Below, in pieces: positions 12,006 to 24,286 of a stretch of 64,000 bases of DNA (position 1 is its first letter; each line of letters opens with the position of its first letter). The DNA is from Amyloporia xantha (lineage: Eukaryota; Basidiomycota; Agaricomycetes; Polyporales; Adustoporiaceae). Made by a program: the position numbers and the translations under genes. The notes below the pieces were generated by a model, which saw nothing but the letters and a program-made list of their open reading frames with translations, was not told the DNA's origin and searched no databases. The stretch lies in assembly GCA_036971615.1 (NCBI GenBank), contig JAYKKR010000006.1, positions 1,798,001-1,862,000 of the forward strand. The letters run 5' to 3'.

Positions 12006-13349
12006 ATGGCCCACTTCCACCATTCCTCTGACCGCCAGATGTCCGCCATCGACACATACCCTTCATACCATGACCCATCATCGGTCTTCTCCATCTCCCC
12101 GTACCTTCCTGCACATTCGTCCTCCGTCGATCACACTTACGTTCCCGATGCCTCGTATCTCTCCAGCAATCCCAGGTCTCAATGGCAACCCCACATCTCC
12201 TCATCGTATTCCCCCCTCCCGCTCGACGCCGGTTCCGCTTACTCTAGCTCCCCCGAGTCCTCACATATATCCTACCCCTCCGAATACCCCGAGTCCTCCC
12301 AGCGCACCCTGTCATCACACTCATTCGGCCGCGTAGCACCCTCCCGATCGTATGTCTCCTCTCTCAATACGCACTCCCCCGCCAGTACGCCGACCTTCCA
12401 GCGTGCCTCCTGGGAGTCCGCGCTCTACGTCGTCGATCCCCCGGAGCAGCAGCAACCCTCCGCGCCCGCCGCGCTGCCTAGCGTGAAGACCGAGGAGGAG
12501 GCCGAGGGCTCCTTCATCTTCGAGCTCCCCATCGCGGACAACGCGCGCGCCGCCTTCGAGACGATGCCCGAGGTGCCCCTCCGCGCGACCCACGCCTGCA
12601 AGGCCATGCGCAAGATGATGGGCTCCTTCCGCCTCGATCCCTTCGCCATGCACAACGGCATCCGCAGCGCAGCGGTGACCGCGGCTCCTATTGGCATCGA
12701 GGTCGGTCCCCTCCGCGAAGAGCCCGTGCTGCTCGAGTTCCAGGTGCACCTGGATTACCCGCTCGTCTCGCCGTCGTGGACGCCTCCGCGCAGCCTCTCT
12801 CCTTTGCTCTACCCGATGGACGACGATGACGCGGGCGAGGAGAAGTGGGTGCCTCAGATGGACGCGTACTCGCCGTTCGACGCCGCCGAGAACACCTTCG
12901 AGCCGCTCATGACCCCCGCGCAGTCGCTGAATTGGAGCATGGGCTATCAGAACGCCGCCGCCGAGTCTCACACCCACTCCTCGGCGTATCCGGTGCAGCC
13001 GCTCTCGGGTAGGTGTATTCTTCTCGCTTCTGTTCTCGTACGTTCGGCGTTCTGCTCGCACATTGCTGATACCGCCCTCGCTTCAGTCTTCCGCTCCGCG
13101 CAATCGACGTCGCTCTCACACGGACTGTCGAACAAGCCTGATGCGCACTCGTCGCACCACCACGCCAGCAACAGCCAACATTCGGACTACACTGGGCGCG
13201 ACGTGTACCGTAACGCGCAGCTCGTCCAACCCTCGTTGCGTATCCCGCCGGTTCGGTGCCAGCAGGAGTACAGCGAGTACGCAAACGCGGTGCCGAGCTC
13301 GCTGTCGTGGTACCGCAAGACGCTCGAGACGTACACGGCGTGCACATGA
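12006..13349 (+). CDS. hypothetical low-complexity protein, 421 aa, one intron
   Basis: I do not recognise this protein. Exons are 12006-13008 and 13087-13349; the 78-nt intron starts GTAGGT and ends TTCAG and its length is a multiple of three, so the frame also reads through it. The ATG follows the CT-rich tract. Residues 1-145 are Ser/Pro/Tyr-rich and look disordered. Residues 155-270 are more ordered, with an acidic run near 160 and a Lys/Met segment KAMRKMMGSFRLDPF that could be a conserved core. The rest is Ser/His-rich. There is no signal peptide or membrane segment. Third positions are strongly G/C in the central part, unlike the flanking DNA, which supports real coding. A nuclear regulatory role would fit the composition but is only a guess. 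A further small intron (GTAAGT, 13351 onward) may lie in the 3' UTR. Confidence 0.72.
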   Translation: MAHFHHSSDRQMSAIDTYPSYHDPSSVFSISPYLPAHSSSVDHTYVPDASYLSSNPRSQWQPHISSSYSPLPLDAGSAYSSSPESSHISYPSEYPESSQRTLSSHSFGRVAPSRSYVSSLNTHSPASTPTFQRASWESALYVVDPPEQQQPSAPAALPSVKTEEEAEGSFIFELPIADNARAAFETMPEVPLRATHACKAMRKMMGSFRLDPFAMHNGIRSAAVTAAPIGIEVGPLREEPVLLEFQVHLDYPLVSPSWTPPRSLSPLLYPMDDDDAGEEKWVPQMDAYSPFDAAENTFEPLMTPAQSLNWSMGYQNAAAESHTHSSAYPVQPLSGRCILLASVLVRSAFCSHIADTALASVFRSAQSTSLSHGLSNKPDAHSSHHHASNSQHSDYTGRDVYRNAQLVQPSLRIPPVRCQQEYSEYANAVPSSLSWYRKTLETYTACT

Positions 13350-16300
13350 CGTAAGTCCACCGCCCTTCTCGACTTCTTGACAGCTTCGCGGTGCTCACGT
13401 ATGGAACGCCCGTCACCCCTCATCACGCTTCGACCTGTAGACGTGCCGGCGGCGCTGCCAAGCCGGGCTGCTCTGCATGAGGGTTCCGGTCTGGTGACAG
13501 GCATTTGAGATTTGGGCTGCAGAATTGGTCGGTCGTCTCCATCTTGATGGCCCGCTGCGCACCGGCAGTGCATCGAGGAGTCGCCAGGCGGTTATGCGCG
13601 CTGGACTCCTTCACTCACTGCGTGCGGAGAAGCGGCGGGCGAGGGTCAGAGAGGAACACGGCAGGCGCGTAATTTAATACTTCTTGATTAGTCCACCCTG
13701 CGTTTCGATATCGGTATGAGTCGAGGACAGGGATCCTAGAAGAACGACTGGCACGTTGACGAGTACGATTGCATTTCCATACATACACACTCAGCGGACA
13801 GAGTATCCTGTATTTGCCCACTGTATTGCTGCACGAGTACCTGTATGTCGATGATGAGGGGAAGGCGAGCATGCATTTCGCTTAAACCCATTGGCAATGT
13901 CACCTGCGGACTTTGCACATGCATTGTGATGTAGAGTTCAACAGTGTATAATCGCTTTACGCTTTTTTGCTCAAATCTTGCTCTGATGTGATTGTGGGTG
14001 CAGGCTCGTCATCAGAAGCATATAACCACATCGGCACGATGCCACACCATTCAAATGCTCTAGCAACCCTGGAACTATCATAAATTAGATTTTGGCTACA
14101 GAGGGGCGAATGCGGACGGACCGTAAAGCCGTATTTGTAGAGGCAACCAGCTTCGCCCCCGTCTGATCAGCAAGCGCCCTGCTCTGTGTGTGGGGACTTT
14201 GCTTGATCGAGCGCCCGAAAACAGCGAATATCTGTCATCTGGACATCTGAACAGTTTCAGGATTGCATCCGAGATGTGCCATAAGGCGCCTAGATGATTA
14301 AGACTCGATTGATGACACCACCGCCGAGCGGACGAGGGGTGCGTCGGGGCACTTGGACAAAACGCTTGCTGCGGGTGTGGGGCCAGGATTATGTTTGAGA
14401 ACCTGTCAATGCAGCGACTAGCTGCATGCAGTGTCATGATTGATTTGGCGGCGGTACCCCCCTGCGAGCGGAAACAGACAAGTTTTCCTGCGTGCGTGTC
14501 GCATGGGAACAGAGACTAGTCCGCGAGCTGTATTTCAAAGTTGGACGATGAACGTGAACGTCCGAACGTCAAGAGCATGTGCGCCTCCGCGACAGCGTCA
14601 TAGCCACGAAATGAAATTCGGAAGAACGCCCCCGGGGTGTTTTTCACGGCAAGGCTTGAACTTTGAATTGAAGAATAAGCCCGAGTTACGAGACGGTGAT
14701 GCCGTGGACGTTCTTCTGCCACGGCATCTGTGGGTAACGTCGCCAGCGTGACTGGGAGATGTTCAACTATCAGATAAAGATACATGCGCGGACGACCCTG
14801 GGCTCGATTCGATCCTTTTGGTGATAAATCGCGGAACAGACGCGTTGTGGGTGATATTGGACGGAGAACTGACGCTAGTTGTGATCCTAAAAAACAATGC
14901 GCAGGCGCAGCTGTGTCTCCGCGCCTGAAGTAGGCCGGGTTGCCTTTGTCCCAGAGTTTGGTCACGAGTGCCGAGGACTTATCAATGACCGAGGACTACA
15001 CATGCTGCCATGCTGGGTCCGGCACGAGGTTCCACTGCAGCGTCTTCTGATCAGGGAGCCAGTACCAGACGGCGATCATGTATAATTAGGTTCCTTCTTC
15101 AGACGCCCGCACCTTGACTGCTCAGCAAGGACCTTTTAGCAGATCTGAGGAGCACGAGGAACGTTGAGCAGCGGCTGAACTTGATAGGCAGCAGATAGCG
15201 GGCGATTCGTCGGACAAGACCCGAAGAAGGCGACCGGGATGAGAAAAAAAGAACGTCCGCGGACCTGCGATGGGGTGCCTTGCATGTGAATGTTTCTGCA
15301 TTGTTAGTGATCGATAGGCTCGTCCTGCCCAGGATAGAAGGCGATGGTATCCAATGCCCCCTCCATGCACCTAGTTGGTGTACCACATAGCGTCCGACAC
15401 GCTTCGCGAAAAACTACGGGCTGAGGGCGACTATGGACGACACACGTTCAATGGGGAATGCTCATTCATACTAGCATCTTGGTCCCACGCACCTTATCAT
15501 CCGTCAGGCTCAAATATCGCCGCGCAAGACTTTACGTCCTTGACTATCCACAGCCTAGAAGAGGGGCTCCGTCCAACACGAATGGCGTCCCTGAGGACAG
15601 CACCCGCCTGCCACTAGATAGGCATTGTCCGAATATACGGTGAATCAAACGAACGGCGGTGGGTCATACTGCAGAAAAGAAGATCAGGATTCTTGGTATC
15701 AGAACTTTGTTCATGCTTCTCCGACCCCGTGGTCACTGCGTGGATGGGGATCTGCAAGTCTAGGCCTTCAGACATGAAGGTGACAGTGACACTGACCTTG
15801 GCGCAACTTGAGCGGAAATATTGCGACGAGTCGGGCAGACCTGACGAGACGAGCAGCCACGATGACGGCGATCGTGGTTGGCAGGGAGATGATCGTCGGG
15901 CGGGGTCCGCTTTTGCGGACTGCTCTACTCGTTCCCGGACTTGGGAACTGGGTCAACTGTGTGGCACGTGCTCGAGGGCTGTCCGAAGTCTGATCCGGCA
16001 GCCCACGGCGTGGTGATCGGCCGGACATGCGATCGGAGCTGAAGCGATCGGAGTGGCTAGCCTTAACCCACGTGCGGCGGGGCGCTGGTTCACAGGTCGT
16101 GGTAGAAAACATGCAAGAACGCAACGAGAGTGGCTAGAGGGTGTGAGCAACATTTTTGGTGCTCACATGTACTTGTGTGACATACCATTGGAACGGACAT
16201 ACCTCTGAGGTATCCTGGGTTCGAATGGCCCTAGGCCATATCCGAGCCTAAGATGCGCCCATGAAAATTAATGCATATAGTAAATGACTACCATGATGCT

Positions 16301-16899
16301 GAAATGACAAACCCTGCAGGCGTCGTTCAGCAGCGCTTTACTCAACTAAAAATTGGTTTGTCACCCATCTATAGCCAGCGAGTAGCCGTTTGCAATTCAA
16401 AAAATCTGAAGTCCTGATGTCGTCCAATTGGAGCGGCGTCGCTGAGACGAGAAGACTTTTGGATGCACCTGCATATATGCTCCGAGAAGAAGTAATACAA
16501 AAACCAACCAAATAGCTTTCGTGCAATCGCAAAGTCAGAGGGAAACAAGAACATCCGAGTGTTTGAACCCCGGGCTTGTGCCTCCAAGTGCGGGGACGCG
16601 ATCGAGTGCGACCAATCACGTGGTCGCATTTTCAGCCACCGGAAGGGTTTGCCGACCGATTAACGTTTGATCTCCGGAATTTATAGGGGAATTTCCATCA
16701 AGTTTCTCGCCGGCCGGCCGCCGCAGGACCAGGGCGCGGCCTCAAAGCCAAACTCACAGCCATGACCGTCTCATCCACCGCTTGCCACACAACGACAGCG
16801 AGGCTGCTGTCTTTTCTATCCAAACCACAACTTACTGTCTTGTCTACTTAAATATTGCTCATTGGAGCCCCTGCTCATTCTGGATCAACTCTCACGGCC
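13350..16899. other. intergenic region without supportable gene
   Basis: Only short frames without domain similarity or splice logic are present. A GC-rich segment near 16700-16745 and the stretch just before 16900 probably carry the promoter of the phosphodiesterase gene. No repeats longer than a few tens of bases were noticed. Confidence 0.45.
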
Positions 16900-19079
16900 A
16901 TGAACGACGTCGTATTCGCGCGGCGGCGAAGCGTCGATGTCGGAGGTCTTGCGCTTGCGCTTGCTGAAGAAGGATCGGGCCATGGATGGGGAGGGTGGGA
17001 GGAAACGGATAACGGCGAGACAAAGTATGTAATCTGTCAGCTGCCGTCTCCTGTCGCTCATTATCCGTGTTGCACAGATATGCTGAAGTCTTGATTGACG
17101 TCCGTGCCCACACTGAGACTATTGTCAACTTGGAATCTATCCAAGTGTCAGTCACACCATCTATTTGACGTGTGACATGTCCTCATCGCTTTCCAGGCCC
17201 CCTTTCGTTGTCTTGGAAGAGGCCACTCGACATCGCCTAGTCAATTCATTGTGCACGTGGAACTTCGAGCCGCACAAACTACCCGAGGAAGAAGTCGTCG
17301 CTTGCTCATACATCCTGTTCGAAGCATTATACCGTATTGAGGGTATGCAAGAAACGATCGGTGTACCTTTGAGTGAGTCGTGTCCTTCGTACTGGCCAAT
17401 AGGCTGCTCGCTAATTCGTGTACACGCAGGCCGTCTTGCCTCGTTTCTACAGCATTTACGACAGGTGTACCGCCAGGGAAACTCATACCACAATTTTCAA
17501 CATGCGTTAGATGTGTTTCAGGCGACATACCATTTCTTGTATCGCGCGGGTATGGTTCCTCCTGTATCGATATTACTGCATGCAGATGCCCGAACATGGC
17601 AAAGGGATAAAGACCATTCTAGCAATAGTTGCATAGCTTGCCTCACAGCGGAAGACATATTTGCATTGTCGATCGCAGCAGTAGGGCATGACGTAGGTCA
17701 TCCTGGACTAACAAATGCTTTTATGGTTAATACTTTCCTTAAAAATACTATTTCATAAACTGAATCTCCCATTAGAAAAATGCTCGAACGCCACTTGCAG
17801 TCGTATACGACGACAAGTCCGTTTTAGAACAAATGCACTATTCCCTCATCCTCCAGATCATGCGCCATAACGGCCTTGGATCTCTTCTCGATCGACCCTC
17901 CTCTGGATTGTCCTTTCGCAAACTGCTTCTCGGAACAGTCCTCGCCACGGACCTCAGTCTCCATCAGGAATTCATGGCAAATTTTAGAGACCTTGTGGCG
18001 GGGCAGGATGTTGCTGAATATAAGTGCAAGGTATTGATCTGCCAATCACTGATCAAGTGCGCTGATATCAGCAATCCTGTGAGTGCTGCCTGCCTGGTGT
18101 ATACATTCAGACCTCATAGCTTGTTCCAGAGTCGTCCGTATAGCGTCTCGAAGCACTGGGCTGCTGCTTTGGAGTCTGAATGGACTTGTCAGTTACAGCT
18201 GGAACAACACTTGCACTTACCGGCTACTGTTAAGCCTTCTGACGACTCGTTGGGTGAAGCAAAGGGTCAGGTCTGGTTCATTTCTACGTTTGCGAAACCG
18301 TTGTTCGAGCTCGTGGCACAGGGCATCCCGGGTGGGTGCATCTCTTCCTGTTTTAATCATTGCAAATATCTTACACCTTTACAGAATTGGATCAGTTCGC
18401 TCAACAATGCCGAGAGAACCTATCTAAATGGGAAGCACGGTCCGCTGAGCTTTCCTTGAACAATGACACGACACCCCTTACGCCCAATCCACCCATATCG
18501 CTCCGCTATCAGCCCGTTGAGAATTTCCTTTCGGCTTTTCCCCCAACCCTTCCCGATTTCTTCCGCACTTCAGAAGAGCCTGCTAGCTTACGTTCCCTTT
18601 CTCCTGCGCCTTCACATCATTCTTCATCTGGAAGTTCTGGAACGAGCCATTATCTGAGCTGCGAGTCAGGACGTTCTTCGCCATTCGAGACAACGTTCTC
18701 TTTCACCGCGATTCCTGAAATGCCATCGCCCATCGGGATTACGACGCCCCCGCCGATCTCTCCCAACCGGCCGCTCAGTGTGACATCTATAAGCTCGTAT
18801 AGCACAAATGCGATCGATGCGACTGCCGCGATTCGTGCCGCGTATAAGGCGGGCGTGCGCAAGAAGAAGAGTTGGCATCGGAGTTCATGGAATCCTAGCC
18901 CAGGCTCAGGTTCCACATCTTTCCCGCTGTCCTCGCATGGCTTCACATCTAGCCCCACCAATGATAGTCCCCTGACGACCCACTCATCAAGCCCCCTTAC
19001 TCCTCTCGATCCCACTATCTCGCATCAGCGGGTCACTCCCTTAAAGGAGAGTTGCGATCCGCTCTCTTCGATAACATAG
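16900..19079 (+). CDS. PDE2: class I 3',5'-cyclic-nucleotide phosphodiesterase (high-affinity cAMP type)
   Basis: The enzyme hydrolyses cAMP to 5'-AMP and so limits protein kinase A signalling. Seven exons, 16900-17024, 17078-17146, 17197-17372, 17430-17725, 17776-18078, 18130-18331 and 18385-19079, sum to 1866 nt (621 aa). The PDEase_I metal-binding signatures are intact: YHNFQH (H144, H148), the family signature HDVGHPG (H210, D211, H214), and ADISNP with D319. These are followed by VSKHW and the W-x6-E segment that lines the substrate pocket. Introns are 50-57 nt. The second donor (GTCAGT at 17147) was chosen because it alone keeps frame. Residues from about 415 to the end form a Ser/Pro/Thr-rich tail with a short basic patch KKKSWHRSSW and may be a regulatory region. 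No membrane segment is present. The closest known types are yeast PDE2 and fungal PdeH. The start is the first in-frame ATG; no upstream exon is evident. Confidence 0.93.
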
Positions 19080-19697
19080 TGACGACTATGCAATGATTAC
19101 ATGAACACGCAAACGAGATTGTATCATACTTGTATCACAAACCCCCTTTTCGCCTTTCGTTATCGATTTCGGAACATCGTATTCCTTACCCTCAGGGCTG
19201 CACGGTTCATGTTCCTCTCTGTGGCCTTTTCTAATGGGGATAACAGGGGGTCGATGGGCTCGTTGGTTGAGATGTCTCTAGGTCTGCGCTGGCGGAACGC
19301 TTATCTTCGTTTAGTGCCTTTTACTATACCCTCAGGGTTCCTTCTGTAGCTGTAGGGAGTTCGAATGTCAGACTATTACAATACTCTTTCCGATGCAGGA
19401 GTAGTGTCATAATGTCGAAGCCCGGTGCTCCATGCCAGCATTATTTAGCCTTTGCATATGAATGACTGCGTAGAAATCTAGACCGCATTTTGTATCTGCC
19501 AGTTGAAATTCAAACGGTGAATTGTGCACGCAAGGGGAGAACAATGACGATAATACACATATTATACTGCGTAATAATGTAATAATACAGAATATAACGG
19601 AGTCCCTGAGATCCATCAAAACCATGCGGTAGAGATACAATGGGATGTATGGTACAGTACGTCATCTATACACTGTCGATACAGATTTGGAATACAA
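19080..19697. other. intergenic 3' region between convergent genes
   Basis: This is probably the 3' UTR of the phosphodiesterase and of the small minus-strand gene beyond it. It is AT-rich around 19540-19600. I see nothing else in it. Confidence 0.5.
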
Positions 19698-20327
19698 TCA
19701 GGGTGCCATCGAAGTCGGCGACGTGGAGGAACGCCTGGAGATCTTGGGAACAATGCGATATGGGTGGAAGCGTGTCGAATTGGCGAGCGGACGATGAGAT
19801 TGGCGGAACTGCTCCACGGCGGAGCCCACCAATAGGAATGCACTGCCCCGCGACGTCTGGCCACTAGCGGAAGACGATGGGAGTGACGGTGAGCGGGGCG
19901 GGTTTGGGAGTCGTGGGACATGGGGGACTTCCGGGATCACAATTATCGCATTCGCCTGGTCGAATGTGGTGCGGACGAGGGTGAAATCACGATTAGGAAA
20001 TGGCGTCGGGGGAAGCGCGTCGCAAGGCGTGGCGCCTCTCGAGGAAGCGGTACATGAAGACGTAGTGGACGAGATGGAAGCCTGACGTGCATGTAGCCAT
20101 CGTTGGTGTTGGTGTTGGTGTTGGCGTTTCGAGTCCATTGAGTCTGCAGCCTGAAGCGTTGTTAGCACGGTCACGTGGTGAATATTCGAGGGACATACCG
20201 AGTCATTAGATTCATTAGATTCATTAGCACTGGGAAGCTCAGCATCGTCCAGCGAGAGAAGACCAAGGGTGTGAAGGGGGGGAAGAGTTGGGCGGTCATC
20301 GCGACGCGAAGGGTGGGAGTACGCCAT
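19698..20327 (-). CDS. hypothetical small protein, 193 aa, one intron
   Basis: I do not recognise this protein. Exon 1 is 20327-20199 and exon 2 is 20150-19698. The 48-nt intron has a GTATGT donor and a CTTCAG acceptor and keeps frame. The N-terminus is Asp/Glu/Asn-rich. A His/Gln repeat (KRQHQHQHQRW) follows the intron, and then a Ser/Thr-rich stretch. The C-terminal third contains a compact hydrophobic patch (FDQANAIIVIPEVP) and SAFLLVGSAVEQFRQSHRPL before a basic end, so this part is probably what is conserved. A TATA-like box lies about 115 bases upstream of the ATG. It converges with the phosphodiesterase gene and shares its 3' intergenic region. There is no signal peptide. Confidence 0.62.
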   Translation of the reverse strand: MAYSHPSRRDDRPTLPPLHTLGLLSLDDAELPSANESNESNDSVCPSNIHHVTVLTTLQAADSMDSKRQHQHQHQRWLHARQASISSTTSSCTASSRGATPCDALPPTPFPNRDFTLVRTTFDQANAIIVIPEVPHVPRLPNPPRSPSLPSSSASGQTSRGSAFLLVGSAVEQFRQSHRPLANSTRFHPYRIVPKISRRSSTSPTSMAP

Positions 20328-20441
20328 TGGATATAATTGAAGTTAATTGCAAGTGAGAGAAAGTGTTGAGGACGCGACCGCAGGCAGTTGAAGAGGAGAG
20401 TTGTAAAATAAAGTGGTGTCCACCGGGGTACCAAAGGCCTG

Positions 20442-20453
20442 CCTTTTATATGG
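20442..20453 (-). promoter_or_regulatory. TATA box of the small minus-strand gene
   Basis: Read on the minus strand, CATATAAAAGG is a near-consensus TATA element. Its distance to the ATG at 20327 allows a 5' UTR of about 80-90 nt. Confidence 0.55.
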
Positions 20454-21008
20454 TTGTGTGAAGGGTATGGGGTATCGATTGGAGCTTTGGAGTGGACAAG
20501 AGAGGCGGTGCGGATGGTGAAAGCCGGGCCACCGGGGTCATCTTATAGCTTTGGCCTTTCACAAATGGCATTGTCGCATATTGCCAAGCGACTCTGATGC
20601 CGTTCAATGCACGTCGCATGGCACAGGCCGTCTTTGTTCTTTCGCGAAAGCAAGGACAATGGCCACACACGCGTTGTTTGGCTTTGTTTATCAGTACCGT
20701 CTATCGGACTTTGAAATCAGTATATTCGAGTGTCAAGTTCATTAAGACCTCACAAGCAATAGGAGAGCTTTACGGTCGATAGATTAGCGTTTTTGCCTAT
20801 GGAAGAGGTACACGAAGACATATGCAAGATTCAGGATGTCGTTCGGGTGGCGTTTCACAGCTTTCAGATCTGTACAATCAACTTGATCGTGCAAACTGTG
20901 ATGTTTGTGCATGTGTGCGTTCAATTTTCGTAATTCACACGGTCTGCAGTAATTGTCTGCACAGTGAAGAGCGTTACGACAGTAGTGTATTCGGCCATAA
21001 ACTCAGCC

Positions 21009-22094
21009 ATGGCAGAGCCAACACCCAAGATCAGAATTGTGAGTTATCCATTGTGCTTATTGCTACCCTATTGACTCCTGAACCGTTGCTATGCCGCTTC
21101 ATTTCTATCCGCCATCCTTGTAATTTCTCGATCAAAGTTGAAGGGCGCGGAGCCAGATTTGTCCGCTGCCACATTCCAGATTCATGATGAATCCCATACC
21201 ATCGGAAATGCGCTGAGATGGATGCTCATGAAGAAGTAAGCATCCTGTAGTGAATGCACGCTGATCTTCGGTCTAACACCCATCGTGAACCAAAGCCCGA
21301 AGGTCGAGTTTTGCGGGTATAGGTAAGCACATTATTCTGCATTGTCGCGTAATATCTGAGATGCCCGCAAATTTGCTTTGATGTTCTTCTGCTCACGAGG
21401 CCTTACGGAGACTAGACGCGCTTCCCTTCACTTTCTTAATGCATAAACCTTGGGCCTAACAGTTTATTGTCTGCTGTACAATGCGGAGTTCAATCAAATG
21501 CGGCCCTACGAGGCTCTCCCATGGCTCCTCCAAGTGGTTGCTTTGACTCCTGTTCCTTTCAGTATATGCTAATTACGTCGTAATGGTTCACTGCTGCCTT
21601 ATCGTGTGGCCCGTGGGTCGTATCGCGTCGCCATGTTGTTGTTCTGCTCAATCCTCCAGGATAGAGGAAACCGGATGAATCGTTCTCGGACGTCTACAGC
21701 CGATGCTCTGACTCATTCCCTGACCTCCTTTCGCTGAATCTGCCATCTCCTGGCGGTAGTCTCGAATTTTTTTCGTTGTATTGTTTGGTCTGCTATTCTT
21801 CTGGTGTTGTTCTGATGCCTCCGCTTCCCTTCGCCCCTAACTCACCGTTTCTCTTCCTAGCGTCCCACATCCTTCGGAGAACCACATCCATATGCGTATA
21901 CAGATGTATGGTACGTACTGTGCCAACCTCGTCTACTTTTCCACCTCATTTTGAGCCTGACAGACAACCTCTCGTCACTGACGGCGCTATTGACGGCTCT
22001 GTCCGACCTGGACAATCTCTGCGTAAGCATTGACGATGCGTACAAGACAAGTTTACGGAGAGATAATTATGAGCGATGGGACGAGAAAAGCTGA
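21009..22094 (+). CDS. RPC19: RNA polymerases I and III common subunit AC19 (RPAC2)
   Basis: This subunit pairs with AC40 to form the alpha-like heterodimer that nucleates assembly of RNA polymerases I and III in the nucleus. Five exons, 21009-21038, 21138-21235, 21296-21322, 21861-21910 and 21964-22094, give 336 nt (111 aa). The diagnostic L/RPB11-like core is clear: FQIHDESHTIGNALRWMLMK, then VEFCGYSVPHPSENHIHMRI across two splice junctions, then the C-terminal helix TALSDLDNLCVSIDDAY. The length is slightly below yeast (142 aa) because the acidic N-terminal extension is short. The third intron is 538 nt, about ten times the local norm; the others are 53-99 nt. Exon 3 is only 27 nt. No single long frame covers this gene, so simple frame scanning misses it. 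Confidence 0.93.
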
Positions 22095-22367
22095 GGTTAT
22101 GTTATTCCACTATTCTCGTTTGTTTCCGCATTGCTTGTATCATTATTCTCCATCTAGATATCACTGGTGTGCAATTCCGTGTTTTAACAGCCGTGTTCTT
22201 CCATAAGGCCCTCATCCTCCAGCAATACGGATTGGATGACTTTACTGAATTATCTCAAGTGCGACGAGACAACCATTTTCATCAATGGCGGCGTCGCTTT
22301 AGGTTCTACTGCTACATCGAATGAGCCTGCTATATATTTTCCTTTATCCCGCTCTTCATGGCTGATC

Positions 22368-24194
22368 TCACGAAGCCTTTGTTTTCGCGGAGTTCACCCA
22401 ATACGACCCATGCGGCCACTCGTATTCCGCGAGACTCGACTTATGCATCTCGATACTATCACAGCAGCACACATCATCAACGTGAAACTCTATCGGACAG
22501 GCTCATGGTACGCACCTGTAGCCCTCGGTCGGATTGCTAGGCACATTGTAGCGCCCGTTCTGGTTGATGGAGCAGGGATACAGGAAGTGTTCGTGCAAGT
22601 GGTCGACGAACTCGAGCACGTTTCGCTCCATCGAGCCGGAGATCGCGATATAGTCAATCAAACTGAGGTACGTTTCAGTCAACTACGTTTTATGCGAACA
22701 TTTGTCAACGCTAACCTTAGGTGGATGACATATTCACACAGACCAACACCGCCTGCATGTGGGCATACGGGAACACCGAATCTAAGGAGTACCGCCAGAT
22801 CAGCATACAAGTGTGTGAGGCGGACGAGGTACTCACTTCGCAGCCATCAGGAGTACGCTCAGTACCTCACTTACGCCCGCAAGGCGGCAGGAATCGATCT
22901 GGCACACGTCGATGGCCCCCGCTTGTAAGAGCTGCTTGAAGACTATACGGTTGTGCGCGTGTTCGCCAGTAGCCACACCAATGCCATGTGGCCTCAAAGC
23001 TTTGCGGATCGCCGCATGCCCGAGGATGTCGTCGGGCGCTGTGGGCTCCTCGATAAACCTATTGCAGGGATATGGAGTTAACGAGATTGTTCTTTCAACA
23101 ACAAATACAGCAACGGTTTATTCACCAAGGCTTGATCTCCTCCAGGCTCTTCACGTATTCAATCGCCTGTGGAACATCCCATACTTGGTTGGCGTCGATC
23201 ATAAGCACGCTCCCCGTCGGTCCCGCGTTCTTGCCGATTAATTCGGAGCTGTTAGGGTCGCGGGGCTTCCGGCCCGCAGGGAGGTACTGCGGGTCGTCGA
23301 TGATCGAGCGGATGATCTTGCCTCGACGCAGATCCGAATCGCGGTCCGCGCCAACCTTCATTTTGAAGTGGTTGAAGCCCGCTTCGACGGCCTCACGCGT
23401 CAGACGCGCTACCTTCTCATCGCTGTACCCGAGCCAGCCTGCGGAGGTCACGTAGGCAGGGTACCCCAGTTTCTGCACGGTTGCTTCGCGTTCGGCCTTG
23501 GTAGCGGCTTTGGCTTTCAGCATCTCCAGCGCTTCTTCACGCGTGATCGCGTCCGTGATATAGCGGAAGGCCGTCGCGCTGACGAGTTCTTCCTGAGGAG
23601 CACAGGGTGTAAACGAGCCTGCCCCGTGACCGGTCATAATCGGAGAGACTCACGGGGGTCATGTCCACGACAAGCTTCCAGAGAGGCTTGTTGCGGGAGC
23701 GAGCGTACATGTCCCATAGTGCGTTATCTACCGCGCCCAGTGCAATATGGATCACCCCCTTCTCGGGCCCAATCCTGGATATATAGTCTAAGCTCACGGG
23801 GGTACTACCAAGAATAGACGGGGAACTTACCATCGTAATTGGGAGTCAGCACAGAGATACTCCCACGTCTTGCCCATGTTGGAGAACAGCTCCTCGACGT
23901 CCTTGCCCACCAGCCGGTTGGCAAGCTCCTTTATTGCCATGCAGACGATGTCGTTTCCGCGACCGATCGTGAAGGTCATACCATGGCCGACGAGGTCCGA
24001 CGAGGTGAAGAGGCTGACATAGGCCGAGGAGTAGTCGCAGTCCGTGTTCATGGCATCCGTGCCATCGCCGCTTAATGAGGTTGGAAAGCGGACATCTGCA
24101 CACATCGAAGACCCATCAGAGGACCAGTCGCACATTGACCAGGACGAATCAGCGGCGTACCGTGCGTCTCGAAGCCCGTAATCTTCACGGACAT
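22368..24194 (-). CDS. LGD1: L-galactonate / L-fuconate dehydratase, enolase superfamily
   Basis: The family removes water from a six-carbon sugar acid to give a 2-keto-3-deoxy product. In fungi LGD1 is the second step of D-galacturonate (pectin) breakdown; animal ENOSF1 is an L-fuconate dehydratase. Eight exons, 24194-24161, 24095-23831, 23774-23654, 23592-23126, 23058-22837, 22781-22716, 22662-22516 and 22455-22368, sum to 1410 nt (469 aa). Visible features are the N-terminal [15 protein letters not shown] capping domain, catalytic KxK (K217, K219), Mg ligands D273 with N275, E299 or E300 in [11 protein letters not shown]328 in ATGEH, D351 in QIDSC, and H378 in CPHAGG. The C-terminal [10 protein letters not shown] block is typical of this subfamily. 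Introns are 53-67 nt. The product reads as a full-length, intact cytosolic enzyme. Which sugar acid is preferred cannot be told from sequence. It converges with RPC19, with 273 bp between the stop codons. Confidence 0.92.
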
Positions 24195-24274
24195 AATGAC
24201 TGTTTATAAAAATGCAGGAAAAACTGGAGTAGACGGAAAGGGGGAGCCGCAAGTGAGGACATGGCAGTGGTTTG

Positions 24275-24286
24275 GTGTTTATATCC
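24275..24286 (-). promoter_or_regulatory. TATA box of the dehydratase gene
   Basis: On the minus strand GGATATAAACACC lies about 85 bases before the ATG at 24194. A TATA box would fit a gene that is induced strongly by its carbon source. Confidence 0.5.

Noticed and set aside
12321..13061. 246-codon minus-strand frame with Arg/Gly/His-rich translation
   Set aside because: It is the antisense shadow of the G/C-ending codons of the gene at 12006; the composition is artefactual and no domain is present.
21323..21860. Intronic snoRNA in RPC19
   Set aside because: GATG and CTGA words occur, but spacing, terminal stem and guide sequences are not convincing.
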